This document shows positions 1 to 8,612 of a stretch of DNA of 64,000 nt, piece by piece. A program made the position numbers and the translations under genes. This DNA comes from VAZQ01 sp963763365 (GTDB lineage Bacteria; Pseudomonadota; Alphaproteobacteria; Rhizobiales; Xanthobacteraceae). The notes under the pieces are model-generated. The model made no database searches and was not told the origin of the DNA. It worked only from the letters and a program-made list of their open reading frames with translations. The number at the start of each line of letters is the position of its first letter. Within the stretch, counting starts at the first letter, position 1. Where the stretch lies: NCBI GenBank assembly GCA_963763365.1, contig CAVXOE010000001.1, positions 1-64,000 on the forward strand, read 5' to 3'.

Positions 1-28
1 TCAGCATGAGGCCGAGATAAACCGCCGC

Positions 29-952
29 TCAGCGCGTCGGCACCGGCTTCTCGCCGCGGTAGTCGTAGAAGCCGCGCTGCGTCTTGCGACCGAGCCAGCC
101 GGCCTCGACGTACTTCACCAGCAGCGGGCACGGCCGGTACTTGGAATCCGCCAGCCCCTCGTGCAGCACCTGCATCACCGACAGGCAGGTATCGAGCCCG
201 ATGAAGTCAGCCAATTCGAGCGGTCCCATCGGATGGTGAGCGCCGAGCCGCATCGCGGTGTCGATCCCCTCCACGTTGCCGACGCCCTCGTAGAGCGTAT
301 AGATCGCCTCGTTGATCATCGGCAGCAGGATGCGGTTGACGATAAAGGCCGGAAAATCCTCGGCCACCGCGATGGTCTTGCCGAGCTTCGATACGAATTC
401 CTTGGTGGCGACGAATGTCGGATCGTCGGTGGCGATGCCGCGGATCAGTTCGACCAACTCCATCAGCGGCACCGGATTCATGAAATGGATGCCGATGAAT
501 TTCTCCGGCCGGTCGGTCGATGACGCGAGCCGCGTGATCGAGATCGACGACGTGTTGGTGCCGACGATCGCCTCAGGCTTGAGCGAGGAGCAAAGCGCGG
601 AGAAGATCTGCCGCTTGACATCCTCTTTCTCGGTCGCCGCCTCGATGACGAGGTCGCACTCCCCGAAGTCGTCGTACTTCTCCGCCGGACTGATGCGCTT
701 GAGCGCCGCCTGGCGGTCCTCTTCGCTGATACGCTTGCGAGTCACCTGCCGAGCCATGTTGCCGTTGATGGTCGCGATCCCGGCCTTGAGGCGATCGGCA
801 TTGATGTCGTTGAGCTTGATGTCGAAGCCGGCGAGCGCGCAGACATGCGCGATGCCGCAGCCCATCTGTCCCGCGCCGATCACGCCGATGGTGCGGATGG
901 AATTCACTTTCTCCGCGCGTGCAGCGGCGGGTCGCTCTTTAACGTCGATCAT
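29..952 (-). CDS. hbd: 3-hydroxybutyryl-CoA dehydrogenase
   Basis: NAD-dependent 3-hydroxyacyl-CoA dehydrogenase of 307 aa that interconverts acetoacetyl-CoA and 3-hydroxybutyryl-CoA in the cytoplasm. The Rossmann motif GVIGAGQMGCGIAH lies near residue 25, the NTSS serine follows, then the catalytic histidine region GIHFMNPVP and the C-terminal dimer/active-site segment GPLELADFIGLDT. Length fits the short monofunctional family, with about 20 extra N-terminal residues before the Rossmann fold. It is the last gene of a minus-strand run following etfA, separated by 91 bp. The context of ETF and ethylmalonyl-CoA pathway genes suggests C4 acyl-CoA metabolism (inference). Assignment of the family is firm; whether it works in beta-oxidation or in C4 assimilation is not decided by the sequence. 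Confidence 0.93.
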   Translation of the reverse strand: MIDVKERPAAARAEKVNSIRTIGVIGAGQMGCGIAHVCALAGFDIKLNDINADRLKAGIATINGNMARQVTRKRISEEDRQAALKRISPAEKYDDFGECDLVIEAATEKEDVKRQIFSALCSSLKPEAIVGTNTSSISITRLASSTDRPEKFIGIHFMNPVPLMELVELIRGIATDDPTFVATKEFVSKLGKTIAVAEDFPAFIVNRILLPMINEAIYTLYEGVGNVEGIDTAMRLGAHHPMGPLELADFIGLDTCLSVMQVLHEGLADSKYRPCPLLVKYVEAGWLGRKTQRGFYDYRGEKPVPTR

Positions 953-1043
953 GTTCGTGTGCGTGCCTTATCCATATTTAGTCTTATTTTACGCCGGACC
1001 CAGGCCGGACACCACAGGTCTGACCCTAACTTCGCAGTAATGG

Positions 1044-1991
1044 TCAACGGCCGAGCTTGCCGAGTTCAGCCGCCAGTTCCGGCAAAGCCGTGTAGAGATC
1101 GGCGACCAGACCATAGTCGGCGACCTGGAAGATCGGCGCCTCCTCGTCCTTGTTGATCGCCACGATCACCTTGGAATCCTTCATGCCGGCAAGGTGCTGG
1201 ATCGCACCCGAAATGCCGACCGCGATATAGAGATCGGGCGCCACAACCTTGCCGGTCTGGCCGACCTGCCAGTCGTTTGGCGCATAGCCGGCATCCACTG
1301 CCGCGCGCGAGGCGCCGACCGCCGCGCCAAGCTTGTCGGCCACCGGCTCGATATACTTAGTGAAGTTGTCGCGGCTTTGCATCGCCCGGCCACCGGAAAC
1401 AATCACCTTGGCGGAGGTCAATTCGGGCCGCTCCGACTTCGACAATTCGTCGCCCACGAAGGCCGAGATGCCCGGATCGGCGGCGGCGGTGGCCGCGTCG
1501 ATGGGCGCGGCGGCGCTGCCCGGCCCGGTTGCCTGGAAGGTCGAGGTGCGCACGGTGATGACCTTGATCTTGTCCTTGGAGCGCACCGTCTGCACGGCGT
1601 TGCCCGCATAGATCAGCCGCTCGAAGGTATCGGGCGAGATCACCTTGACGATGTCGGAGACCTGCATGACGTCGAGCAGCGCGGCAACGCGGGGCATGAC
1701 GTTCTTGCCGGTCGTGGTCGCCGGCGACACGATCGCCGCATACGAAGGCGCGAGCGCGACGATGAGCGCGGCAAGCGGCTCGGCCAGCATGTGCTCGTAG
1801 GCGTCGCCTTCGGCGAACAGCACCTTCGCGACGCCGTCGAGTTTGCTGGCAGCTTCCGCCACGGCGCGCGCGCCTTTGCCGGCGACCAGCACATGCACCG
1901 GCTCGCCCAGCGCCTTGGCGGCGGTGAGCGCCTTGTTGGTTGAATCCTTGAGCACCTTGTTGTCGTGCTCGGCGATCAGGAGAGTAGTCAT
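1044..1991 (-). CDS. etfA: Electron transfer flavoprotein subunit alpha
   Basis: Alpha subunit (FixB/EtfA family, 315 aa) of the FAD-containing electron transfer flavoprotein, which takes electrons from acyl-CoA dehydrogenases and passes them to ETF:quinone oxidoreductase. The C-terminal FAD-binding domain is clear: SGGRAMQ at about residue 200, then GQTGKVVAPDLYIAVGISG and VAINKDEEAPIFQVADYG. The N-terminal domain starts TTLLIAEHDN. Its beta partner etfB is present but not adjacent: two ABC_sub_bind genes lie between them, which is unusual because etfB-etfA are normally contiguous. Same strand as etfB and hbd, so co-transcription is likely. Confidence 0.95.
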   Translation of the reverse strand: MTTLLIAEHDNKVLKDSTNKALTAAKALGEPVHVLVAGKGARAVAEAASKLDGVAKVLFAEGDAYEHMLAEPLAALIVALAPSYAAIVSPATTTGKNVMPRVAALLDVMQVSDIVKVISPDTFERLIYAGNAVQTVRSKDKIKVITVRTSTFQATGPGSAAAPIDAATAAADPGISAFVGDELSKSERPELTSAKVIVSGGRAMQSRDNFTKYIEPVADKLGAAVGASRAAVDAGYAPNDWQVGQTGKVVAPDLYIAVGISGAIQHLAGMKDSKVIVAINKDEEAPIFQVADYGLVADLYTALPELAAELGKLGR

Positions 1992-2051
1992 CAGCGGTTT
2001 CCGGTCCGTTTGTCGTTCAGGTTCGGGCGTCGTCTAGCATAGGAGGCGCCG

Positions 2052-3035
2052 TCATTCGATCACCTCGTCGGCGCGGATGAGCACCGCGGTCGGCAGTTCG
2101 ATGCCAATCGCCTTCGCGGTCTTAAGATTGAGTACCATCTCGTACTTCGTCGGCTGCTCGACCGGCAAGTCGACGGGCTTCGCACCCTTGAGAATTTTGG
2201 CGACGAACGTACCGCCCTGGCGATACATCGCCACCGGGTCGGCGCCATAGGACATCAGCCCCCCGGCCTCGGCGTAGGCCTTGAAGATGAACATCGACGG
2301 CAGCCGCTGGCGAAGCGCAAGGTCGGCGATCTCCTGCCGATGCGGCGCAAAGAATGGACCGGACAAGACGAGGAGCATGTCAGCTCCGGCATTCGCCATG
2401 CTCCGGAAGGCGCCCTCGATGTCATACGGCGGCTTATCCATCTTCAGCGACTGAACCTCAAGGCGCAGCAACTTTGCCCGCCGTTCCGCGGTCTCGAACT
2501 GGCCGGCTGATATGTCGTCCCACAGCACGGCCAGCCGGGTCCGACCGGGAAACGCTTGGGTCAACAGTTCCACCTGCTTTTCGGCAAGCTCGGTCTGACG
2601 CAGGAAAACACCGGTCGCATTGCCGCCTGGGTTGGCCAGGCTCTGCACATAGCCCCGTGCAATCGGATCGTAATTGTTGGCGACGAACACGATCGAAATC
2701 GTCGGGCTCGCGCGCAAGAACGCCTGCAGAATAGGTTCCGCACCCAAGGCGACAAGCACATCCGGGCTGGTGCGGACCATCTCAGCCGCCTGCGCGGTGA
2801 GTGTGGGCAAATCCTGATCCGTCGGTCTTTGCTCAACGAGCAAATTCTGACCCTGGCTGAAACCGGATTTCTGCAATTCGTCCAGGAACGCGCGGTAGGC
2901 CGGAGCCATGACAGGATTGCCGGCACCGACAAAGACGCCGATGCGTGCCGGCTTGCCCGACTGCTGCGCGCGCGCAGCAAAGGTCGCCAGCGCTGTCGCG
3001 CCTCCGAGCAGCCTGATGACGTCGCGACGCCTCAT
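2052..3035 (-). CDS. ABC_sub_bind family periplasmic binding protein
   Basis: Substrate-binding protein of the ABC_sub_bind (PF04392-type) family, 327 aa. It begins MRRRDVIRLLGGATALATFAA followed by RAQQ, a twin-arginine-like signal typical of this family. The family signature near the C-terminus is present: PVDLPVEQPTKYEMVLNLKT and a terminal ADEVIE. Start ATG overlaps the stop of the upstream paralogue in an ATGA arrangement. No ATPase or permease is nearby, so it is an orphan binding protein; ligand unknown. It sits between etfB and etfA. The family is greatly expanded in Bradyrhizobium-like genomes, and this copy appears intact. Confidence 0.85.
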   Translation of the reverse strand: MRRRDVIRLLGGATALATFAARAQQSGKPARIGVFVGAGNPVMAPAYRAFLDELQKSGFSQGQNLLVEQRPTDQDLPTLTAQAAEMVRTSPDVLVALGAEPILQAFLRASPTISIVFVANNYDPIARGYVQSLANPGGNATGVFLRQTELAEKQVELLTQAFPGRTRLAVLWDDISAGQFETAERRAKLLRLEVQSLKMDKPPYDIEGAFRSMANAGADMLLVLSGPFFAPHRQEIADLALRQRLPSMFIFKAYAEAGGLMSYGADPVAMYRQGGTFVAKILKGAKPVDLPVEQPTKYEMVLNLKTAKAIGIELPTAVLIRADEVIE

Positions 3036-4052
3036 TCGATCACCTTGTCGGCGCGCAGCGCAAGCGCTGGCGGGACCTCTAAGCCGATGGCTTTGGCCGC
3101 CTTCATGTTGACGACAAGCTCGAACGTCGTCGGTTGTTCGACTGGCACGTCGCTCGGCTTATCGCCGCGCAAGACCTTGGCGGTTTGCCGAGCGAGCTGA
3201 CGAAAGAGGATGGTGAGGCGCGGACCGTAGCCAATCAATCCGCCTTCCTCGGGAAATTCGCGGCGCCTGGTAGATGGCGGGCAGACGTAACGCAACCATG
3301 CGTTCGAAGATGTCGAAGCGCCGAGCATGCAGGACCGGGGAGGCCAGCACGTTGATCGCCTCGGCACCCTGGCTCTTTGCCTCATCGAGCATCGGTACGA
3401 TCCGTTCGGGCCGATCGACCAGATGGATGGAGAGTTCGACGCCACGCGCGCGTGTGGCATCCTCCAGCGCGCGCATGTTCTGGCTTGCCGCGGTGTTGGC
3501 GTCGGCGAGCGCCGCCATTCGGCGCGCCCCCGGAACCATCTCCATCAGGATTTCCTGGCGCTTGCCGTCGAGCTCGGTGGCGAGAATGCTGATCCCGGTC
3601 GTATTGCCGCCGGGACGTGCCAGTGACGCCACCAGCCCAGCACCGACCAGATCATCGGAAAAGGTCAGGAGCGGGATCGTACGCGTGGCCTGCTGCGCGG
3701 CGCGTGTCGCGGCCGCTCCACCGCACAGGATGGCGTCGAGCTGCGCTTTCGCTAATTCCGCCGCCACGGCGGGAAACTGGTCCGTCGGCTGTGCATAACC
3801 ACGGCTATCCACGATGAGGTTCTGGCCCTTGACGAAGCCGAGCTTGCGCAACTCGTCGTAGAAGGGCGGAAATTGCGGCGCCTGCGGACCCTGGTTGTGC
3901 AAGATACCAAGCCGATAAACGCGGCCCGGCTGCTGCGCACGGGCCGCGAGCGGCGCAACCGCGGCCGCGCCACCGAGCAACGTGATGAACTCGCGGCGCC
4001 CCAAACCAACGGACCGCACGGGCCGAGCGTCGGTAGGGGCGCGGGCGATCAC
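3032..4052 (-). pseudogene. ABC_sub_bind family binding protein, frameshifted
   Basis: Second binding protein of the same family as the downstream gene, broken by one frameshift. It starts at a GTG that overlaps the etfB stop (GTGA), and the N-terminus has the twin-arginine-like signal GRREFITLLGGAAAVAPLAA. The first frame reads normally to ALRLPAIYQAP; from there the continuation EEGGLIGYGPRLTILFRQLA and the C-terminal PVEQPTTFELVVNMKAAKAI lie in another frame. Removing a single base around positions 3260-3266 restores one continuous protein of about 339 aa ending ADKVIE. It could be a true pseudogene or a base-call error; the otherwise conserved sequence on both sides favours the latter. 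Confidence 0.8.
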
Positions 4053-4798
4053 AACAGCCCCGCCTCGTTCTTGAGCTTGTCGATGAGCTCGGCGACCGTC
4101 TTGACCTTCACGCCGGCCTTGCGGCCCGGAGGTTCGGTGGTCTTGAGCACGTCGAGCCTTGGCGAGACATCGACCCCGTAGGCGTCGGGCGACTTCTCGT
4201 CGATCGGCTTCTTCTTCGCCTTCATGATGTTGGGGAGCGACGCATAACGTGGCTCGTTGAGCCGAAGGTCGGTGGTGACGATCGCGGGCGATTTCAGCTT
4301 GATGGTCTGCAGCCCGCCGTCGACCTCGCGCGTCACCATGAGGTGGTCGCCGTCGATCACGAGTTTTGAGGCGAAGGTGCCCTGCGGCCAGCCGGTGAGC
4401 GCGGCCAGCATCTGGCCGGTCTGGTTGCAGTCGTCGTCGATCGCCTGCTTGCCGAGGATGACGAGGCCGGGCTTCTCCTCGCCGATGATGGCCTTGAGAA
4501 TTTTGGCGACCGCGAGCGGCTCGGTCGGCTTGTCGGTCTTGACCAGGATGCCGCGGTCGGCGCCCATCGCGAGCGCGGTACGGATGGTCTCGGACGCCTG
4601 CTGCGGCCCGACCGACACCACCACGACCTCGGTGGCCTGGCCCTTTTCCTTCAGCCGCAGCGCCTCCTCGACGGCGATTTCGTCGAAGGGATTCATCGAC
4701 ATCTTGACGTTGGCGAGCTCGACGCCCGAGCCGTCGCTCTTGACGCGGATTTTCACGTTGTAGTCGACAACCCGTTTTACGGGCACGAGAATTTTCAT
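4049..4798 (-). CDS. etfB: Electron transfer flavoprotein subunit beta
   Basis: Beta subunit (FixA/EtfB family, 249 aa) of electron transfer flavoprotein, which binds AMP and pairs with EtfA. It begins MKILVPVKRVVDYNVKIRV; the family signature region LVILGKQAIDDDCNQTGQM lies mid-protein, and the C-terminal recognition segment includes NIMKAKKKPIDE, the conserved loop that docks on acyl-CoA dehydrogenases. Length is standard. It is followed on the same strand by two ABC_sub_bind genes and then etfA. The nearby methylsuccinyl-CoA dehydrogenase gene is a plausible electron donor (inference). Confidence 0.96.
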   Translation of the reverse strand: MKILVPVKRVVDYNVKIRVKSDGSGVELANVKMSMNPFDEIAVEEALRLKEKGQATEVVVVSVGPQQASETIRTALAMGADRGILVKTDKPTEPLAVAKILKAIIGEEKPGLVILGKQAIDDDCNQTGQMLAALTGWPQGTFASKLVIDGDHLMVTREVDGGLQTIKLKSPAIVTTDLRLNEPRYASLPNIMKAKKKPIDEKSPDAYGVDVSPRLDVLKTTEPPGRKAGVKVKTVAELIDKLKNEAGLL

Positions 4799-4887
4799 GT
4801 GTAATGCGCTCTTGCGAGAGACCAGGCCGCGCGCGAATGCTGCGGCGCGGCAATACGCGGCAACCTAATGGCCGCCGCCGCGCAGTG

Positions 4888-5634
4888 TCAACGGAAGCCG
4901 TCGGGGCCCAATGGTCCCGTGCCGCGCCGGGGCCCGATCTGCACGATCGTGTCCGGGATGTGCGGCGCGCAGTCGAACAGCTTGGTTTCACTCTGCTTCA
5001 TGAGCGGGAACAGAACGGCACCCGCCAGCATGCCGCCGAAATGGCACCAGTAGGCCACCTCGCTCTTCGACGAAGCCCCGAGGTTCCACAACTGGGTCAA
5101 TACGAACATGCCGATCACCCAATAGGCCGCAATGCGCATGGGGATGACCCAGACCAGTACGGTGACGCGCGCACAGGGGCGCAACATCGCGTAGGCGACA
5201 ACGACGCCGGCGATCGAGCCGGACGCGCCGATCAGCTCGATCTGGGACTGCGGCGCGCTCACCGCGAACACCAGCCCGCCGACCACGCCGCACAAGAGAT
5301 AGAACGCGAGATAGTGCCAGCGGCCGAGTTCGCGCTCGATGTCGTCGCCGAACACCCAGAGGAAGATCATGTTGCCGAGAACATGCATGATGTCGGCGTG
5401 AAAGAACTGATAGGTGATCGGCGTCAGAAATGCCGGCAGCCGCCCGGGCGACGGCATGTGACCGAATAGCGCCGCGGGAATGAGGCTGAAGGTCTCGAGC
5501 AGGCTTTCCAGCGCAGCCTGACTGGCGGCGGCTTCGTAAAAGAAGACCGTGAGGTTGATTGCGATCAGTAGCCAGGTGACGACCGGCTTGATCGGCTGGC
5601 TGAACGGGTTGTCGTCGTAGATCGGAACGACCAT
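4888..5634 (-). CDS. Rhomboid family intramembrane serine protease
   Basis: Six-helix inner-membrane protein of 248 aa in the rhomboid family. The loop and first-helix signature HADIMHVLGNMIFLWVFGDD is present. The catalytic serine sits in GASGSIAG (GxSG motif), and the catalytic histidine is in the later helix at CHFGGMLAGA. The N-terminus reads MVVPIYDDNPF, common in alphaproteobacterial homologues. It lies 10 bp downstream of the adenosyltransferase gene and upstream of etfB on the same strand. Natural substrates cannot be inferred. Confidence 0.93.
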   Translation of the reverse strand: MVVPIYDDNPFSQPIKPVVTWLLIAINLTVFFYEAAASQAALESLLETFSLIPAALFGHMPSPGRLPAFLTPITYQFFHADIMHVLGNMIFLWVFGDDIERELGRWHYLAFYLLCGVVGGLVFAVSAPQSQIELIGASGSIAGVVVAYAMLRPCARVTVLVWVIPMRIAAYWVIGMFVLTQLWNLGASSKSEVAYWCHFGGMLAGAVLFPLMKQSETKLFDCAPHIPDTIVQIGPRRGTGPLGPDGFR

Positions 5635-5644
5635 GCGATTTCTC

Positions 5645-6229
5645 TTACCGGTTCTGGCCCGGTACCCAGAGCACGTCGGTCGCGCCCTTGTCGTTGGCGT
5701 GACGGCCGGCGACGAACAGAAAATCCGACAGCCGGTTGACGTATTTCAGTGCGGCCGGCGTGACCTCCTCGCCCGGTTGGTCCCTGAGCTCGGCCATCAG
5801 CCGCTCGCCGCGGCGGCATACGGTACGCGCGAGATGCAGATACGCGGCGGCGGCGCTGCCGCCCGGCAGGATGAAAGATTTCAGCGGACTGAGATCGTCG
5901 TTGAGCCGGTCGATCTGCTGCTCCAGCCAGTCGACTTGGGTATCCGTGACAGTAAGCCGCGCCCCGCCCGGACCCTTGCCCTTCTCGGAGGGCATGCAGA
6001 GATCGGCCTCGACATCGAACAGGTCGTTCTGAATGCGCCCGAGCATGCCGTCGAGCGCGCTGTCGCCCGCGGCATGCAGGCGCGCGATGCCGATCACCGC
6101 GTTCACCTCGTCGAGCGTGCCGTAGGCTTCGATCCGCAAGTCGTACTTCTTGCGCCGCTCGCCGGTGCCGAGCGCGGTCGTGCCGTCGTCGCCGGTGCGA
6201 GTGTAGATTCGGTTGAGAACGACCATCAC
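5645..6229 (-). CDS. pduO: Cob(I)yrinic acid a,c-diamide adenosyltransferase (PduO type)
   Basis: ATP:cob(I)alamin adenosyltransferase of the PduO family, 194 aa, making adenosylcobalamin. Diagnostic features: N-terminal ATP-binding segment IYTRTGDDGTTALGTGER with following KYDLRIEAYGTLDEVNA, and the second conserved block ARTVCRRGERLMAEL with YVNRLSDFLFVAGRHAN. Two Met codons start the ORF (6229 and 6226), so the exact start is ambiguous by one codon. Its product is the cofactor of ethylmalonyl-CoA mutase encoded about 12 kb away in the same window. Located 13 bp downstream of the HIG1-like gene. Confidence 0.95.
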   Translation of the reverse strand: MMVVLNRIYTRTGDDGTTALGTGERRKKYDLRIEAYGTLDEVNAVIGIARLHAAGDSALDGMLGRIQNDLFDVEADLCMPSEKGKGPGGARLTVTDTQVDWLEQQIDRLNDDLSPLKSFILPGGSAAAAYLHLARTVCRRGERLMAELRDQPGEEVTPAALKYVNRLSDFLFVAGRHANDKGATDVLWVPGQNR

Positions 6230-6242
6230 GGTCCCTGCGGCT

Positions 6243-6437
6243 TCAACGCCCGATCACCCAGATGGTGATCATTATGATCACCAGCGCGACGAATTGCATC
6301 AGCACACGCAGGCGCATCAGCTTCTGCGACTTCTGCGGCGAGCCACCCTTCAGCATGTTGGCAAGCCCGAGGATCAGCACGACCGCGACCACGCCGACCG
6401 CGACCGGAACCAGCAGGTATACGAGGAACTCGGACAT
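6243..6437 (-). CDS. HIG1-like twin transmembrane protein
   Basis: Small protein of 64 aa with two hydrophobic helices (about residues 4-25 and 43-62) joined by a basic loop containing SQKLMRLRVLMQ. This layout and the loop resemble the HIG_1_N (hypoxia-induced) domain proteins often found just upstream of cob(I)alamin adenosyltransferase in Hyphomicrobiales. It is probably an inner-membrane protein, with a possible link to respiratory complexes known for eukaryotic HIG1 proteins; that role is not shown for this one. First gene of the minus-strand run that continues to hbd. Confidence 0.8.
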   Translation of the reverse strand: MSEFLVYLLVPVAVGVVAVVLILGLANMLKGGSPQKSQKLMRLRVLMQFVALVIIMITIWVIGR

Positions 6438-6572
6438 CGGCGACCTCTTATCCTAGATGGTGAGGCCATGTCCCGGCTTTCAACGCGTCCGGCGAAAAAT
6501 GTCGTGGTTTGAATACGAGCCGCCGGGCATTACGATAGCGGGAAATCGCATGAAGAGCGGCAGCAGGGAGGC

Positions 6573-7568
6573 GTGATGCGACGCGAGGGTTTGCCTGGGC
6601 TGGGCCCGATCGGTCTGGTTCTGGCCGTTCTGGGCGGCGTAGCGGCGATCGCTGGCAGCGCGCACGCGCAGGGCTGGCCCGAGAAGCCCGTGCGCGTGCT
6701 GATTCCCTTCACGGCCGGCAGCGCGACCGACACCATCGCACGCACCGTCTTCGAGCAAGTCGGCCGGCAGATTGGCCAGCCCGCGATCATCGAGAGCCGC
6801 CCCGGCGCAGGCGGCATCACGGCGTCCGCCGCCGTCGCACGCGCCGACCCCGACGGACACACCGTGCTGTTCACCTCATCGGCCTACACCATCACGCCGC
6901 TGCTGCAGGCCAACGCGCCCTTCGATGTCGCACGAGATCTTGTGGGCGTCACGCCGGTCGCCAACCTGCCGAATGTCATGGTCGTGCCGCCCGACCGGCC
7001 GTGGAAGACGCTGCCCGCGATGATCGCCGCCGCCAAGGCCAAGCCCGGCTCGCTCAACTACGCCAGCGTAGGGCCCGGCTCCGCGTCGCATGTGATTGCG
7101 GAGCTGCTCAAGCTGCGCGCCGACTTTGAAGCCCAGCACATCCCTTTCAAGGGACCAGCCGAGGCATTGACCGAGATCGTCGCCGGGCGGGTCGATTTCT
7201 TCATCGTGCCGACCTTGCCCGCCATGCAATTGATCCGCGACGGCAAGCTGTTTCCGATCGCCGTCAGTTCGTCGAGCCGCTCCGCCGAATTGCCGGACGT
7301 GCCGACCACGGTCGAGGCCGGCTTTCCGGAAAGCGCCTACAACTTCTGGGTCGGCGCGCTGCTGCCGGCGAAGACGCCGCGCGACATCGTCGAACGGCTG
7401 AACCGGGAGATCGTCAAGGCGCTGCAAACGCCCGACGTGAGGGAGCGTATTCTCAAGCTCGGTGGAGAGCCTGTCAGCACGGCGCCGGCACAGTTCGACG
7501 CCTTGATCAGGAACGAACTTGCGACCAACGCCATCATCGTGCGCGCCGCCGGCCTGCTGGCGCAGTGA
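6573..7568 (+). CDS. Tripartite tricarboxylate transporter (Bug/TctC) binding protein
   Basis: Periplasmic solute-binding protein of the Bug/TctC family, 331 aa, with an N-terminal signal peptide (hydrophobic stretch near residues 8-28 ending SAHAQG). Family motifs: PVRVLIPFTAGSATDTIART, IESRPGAGG, and PDGHTVLFTSS. A GTG at 6573 is followed directly by ATG at 6576; a purine-rich AGGGAGG lies just upstream, so either may be used. No TctA/TctB membrane subunits are nearby. It begins a plus-strand group with an SDR and an amidohydrolase, so the ligand may be a carboxylate processed by them (inference). Confidence 0.9.
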   Translation: MMRREGLPGLGPIGLVLAVLGGVAAIAGSAHAQGWPEKPVRVLIPFTAGSATDTIARTVFEQVGRQIGQPAIIESRPGAGGITASAAVARADPDGHTVLFTSSAYTITPLLQANAPFDVARDLVGVTPVANLPNVMVVPPDRPWKTLPAMIAAAKAKPGSLNYASVGPGSASHVIAELLKLRADFEAQHIPFKGPAEALTEIVAGRVDFFIVPTLPAMQLIRDGKLFPIAVSSSSRSAELPDVPTTVEAGFPESAYNFWVGALLPAKTPRDIVERLNREIVKALQTPDVRERILKLGGEPVSTAPAQFDALIRNELATNAIIVRAAGLLAQ

Positions 7569-7629
7569 CGATGTCATCTGAGTTCAACGACCCCGCCGAC
7601 CGGCATCCGTCAACGTCGCATTTCAACCG

Positions 7630-8577
7630 GTGCCGCTCATGAGTTCACGCGTTCTTGTTCTCGGGGCGGCCGGCCGGTTCGGCTATGCGGCGGCGGAAGC
7701 GTTCCGCACCGCCGGCTGGACCGTGGTCAGCCAGGTGCGGCCGGGCGCCAGGAAGCGTGCGCCGCCGCGGACCGAAGTCGCCGAAGTCGATGCGCTCGAC
7801 CACGCGGCGCTCGCAAAAGAAGCGCGCGGCGCCGATGTCATCCTGCACGCGCTCAATCCGGCGGTCACACAGTGGCGGCAGCACGCACTGCCGCTCGCCT
7901 ACTCGGCCGTGGTGGCGGCGGAGACCGCCGGCGCGACGCTGATCTTCCCCGGCAATCTCTACAACTACGGTTCGGTCGTGCCGCCAGTAATCGACGAGAC
8001 AACGCCGATGCGCCCGACATCGCACAAAGGGCGGCTGCGCGTCGCGATCGAGGATCGTCTGCAGGAGGCGGCGGAAGAGCGCGGCGTGCGCGTGATCATT
8101 CTGCGCGCCGGCGACTACTTCGGCGGTGGCCGCGGCTCGTGGTTCGATCTGGTGATCGCCCGGGACATCACGAAGCTGCGGCTCACCTATCCGGGGCCGG
8201 TCGACGTGATGCACGAATGGGCCTACGTGCCCGACCTCGCCGCCGCCCTGGTGCGCCTCGCCGCGATCCGCGACCGGTTCGAGCCATTTGCGACGTTCGG
8301 CTTTCCGGGCCACGCGGTCACCGGTCGCGAGTTCACCCAGGCAATCGCCAAGGTTGTGAAGAACAGGCTGCAGGTCAAACGCATGAGCTGGTGGCTCGTC
8401 CACGCGCTCAGGCCCGTCATCCCGCTCTGCCGGGAATTGTCGGAGATCGCCTACCTGTGGCGGGAGCCGCACCGCATCGACGGCGACAAACTCACGGCGG
8501 CGATCGGCGACGTGCCCCATACCCCGCTTGACGCCGCGGTCACCCGCGCCATACAGGACCTTGCGGTCAACGCCTGA
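7630..8577 (+). CDS. NAD(P)-dependent epimerase/dehydratase (extended SDR)
   Basis: Protein of 315 aa with an N-terminal nucleotide-binding fold VLVLGAAGRFGYAAAEAF (GxxGxxG type) and an extended-SDR core including FPGNLYNYGS and a following lysine in SHKGRLRVAIE. A GTG start at 7630 is used here; an in-frame ATG at 7639 is equally plausible. It lies 61 bp after the Bug-type binding protein and 35 bp before an amidohydrolase on the same strand, so the three may be one transcription unit. Substrate unknown. Confidence 0.85.
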   Translation: MPLMSSRVLVLGAAGRFGYAAAEAFRTAGWTVVSQVRPGARKRAPPRTEVAEVDALDHAALAKEARGADVILHALNPAVTQWRQHALPLAYSAVVAAETAGATLIFPGNLYNYGSVVPPVIDETTPMRPTSHKGRLRVAIEDRLQEAAEERGVRVIILRAGDYFGGGRGSWFDLVIARDITKLRLTYPGPVDVMHEWAYVPDLAAALVRLAAIRDRFEPFATFGFPGHAVTGREFTQAIAKVVKNRLQVKRMSWWLVHALRPVIPLCRELSEIAYLWREPHRIDGDKLTAAIGDVPHTPLDAAVTRAIQDLAVNA

Positions 8578-8612
8578 CGCGCATCGCGAACGACCAGAAT
8601 CCCGGAGAGGAC

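Noticed and set aside
3159..4991. Single 610-aa protein spanning etfB and the ABC_sub_bind gene
   Set aside because: The first half of that frame is out of frame with etfB and rich in Arg. Only the part after 4052 is real coding.
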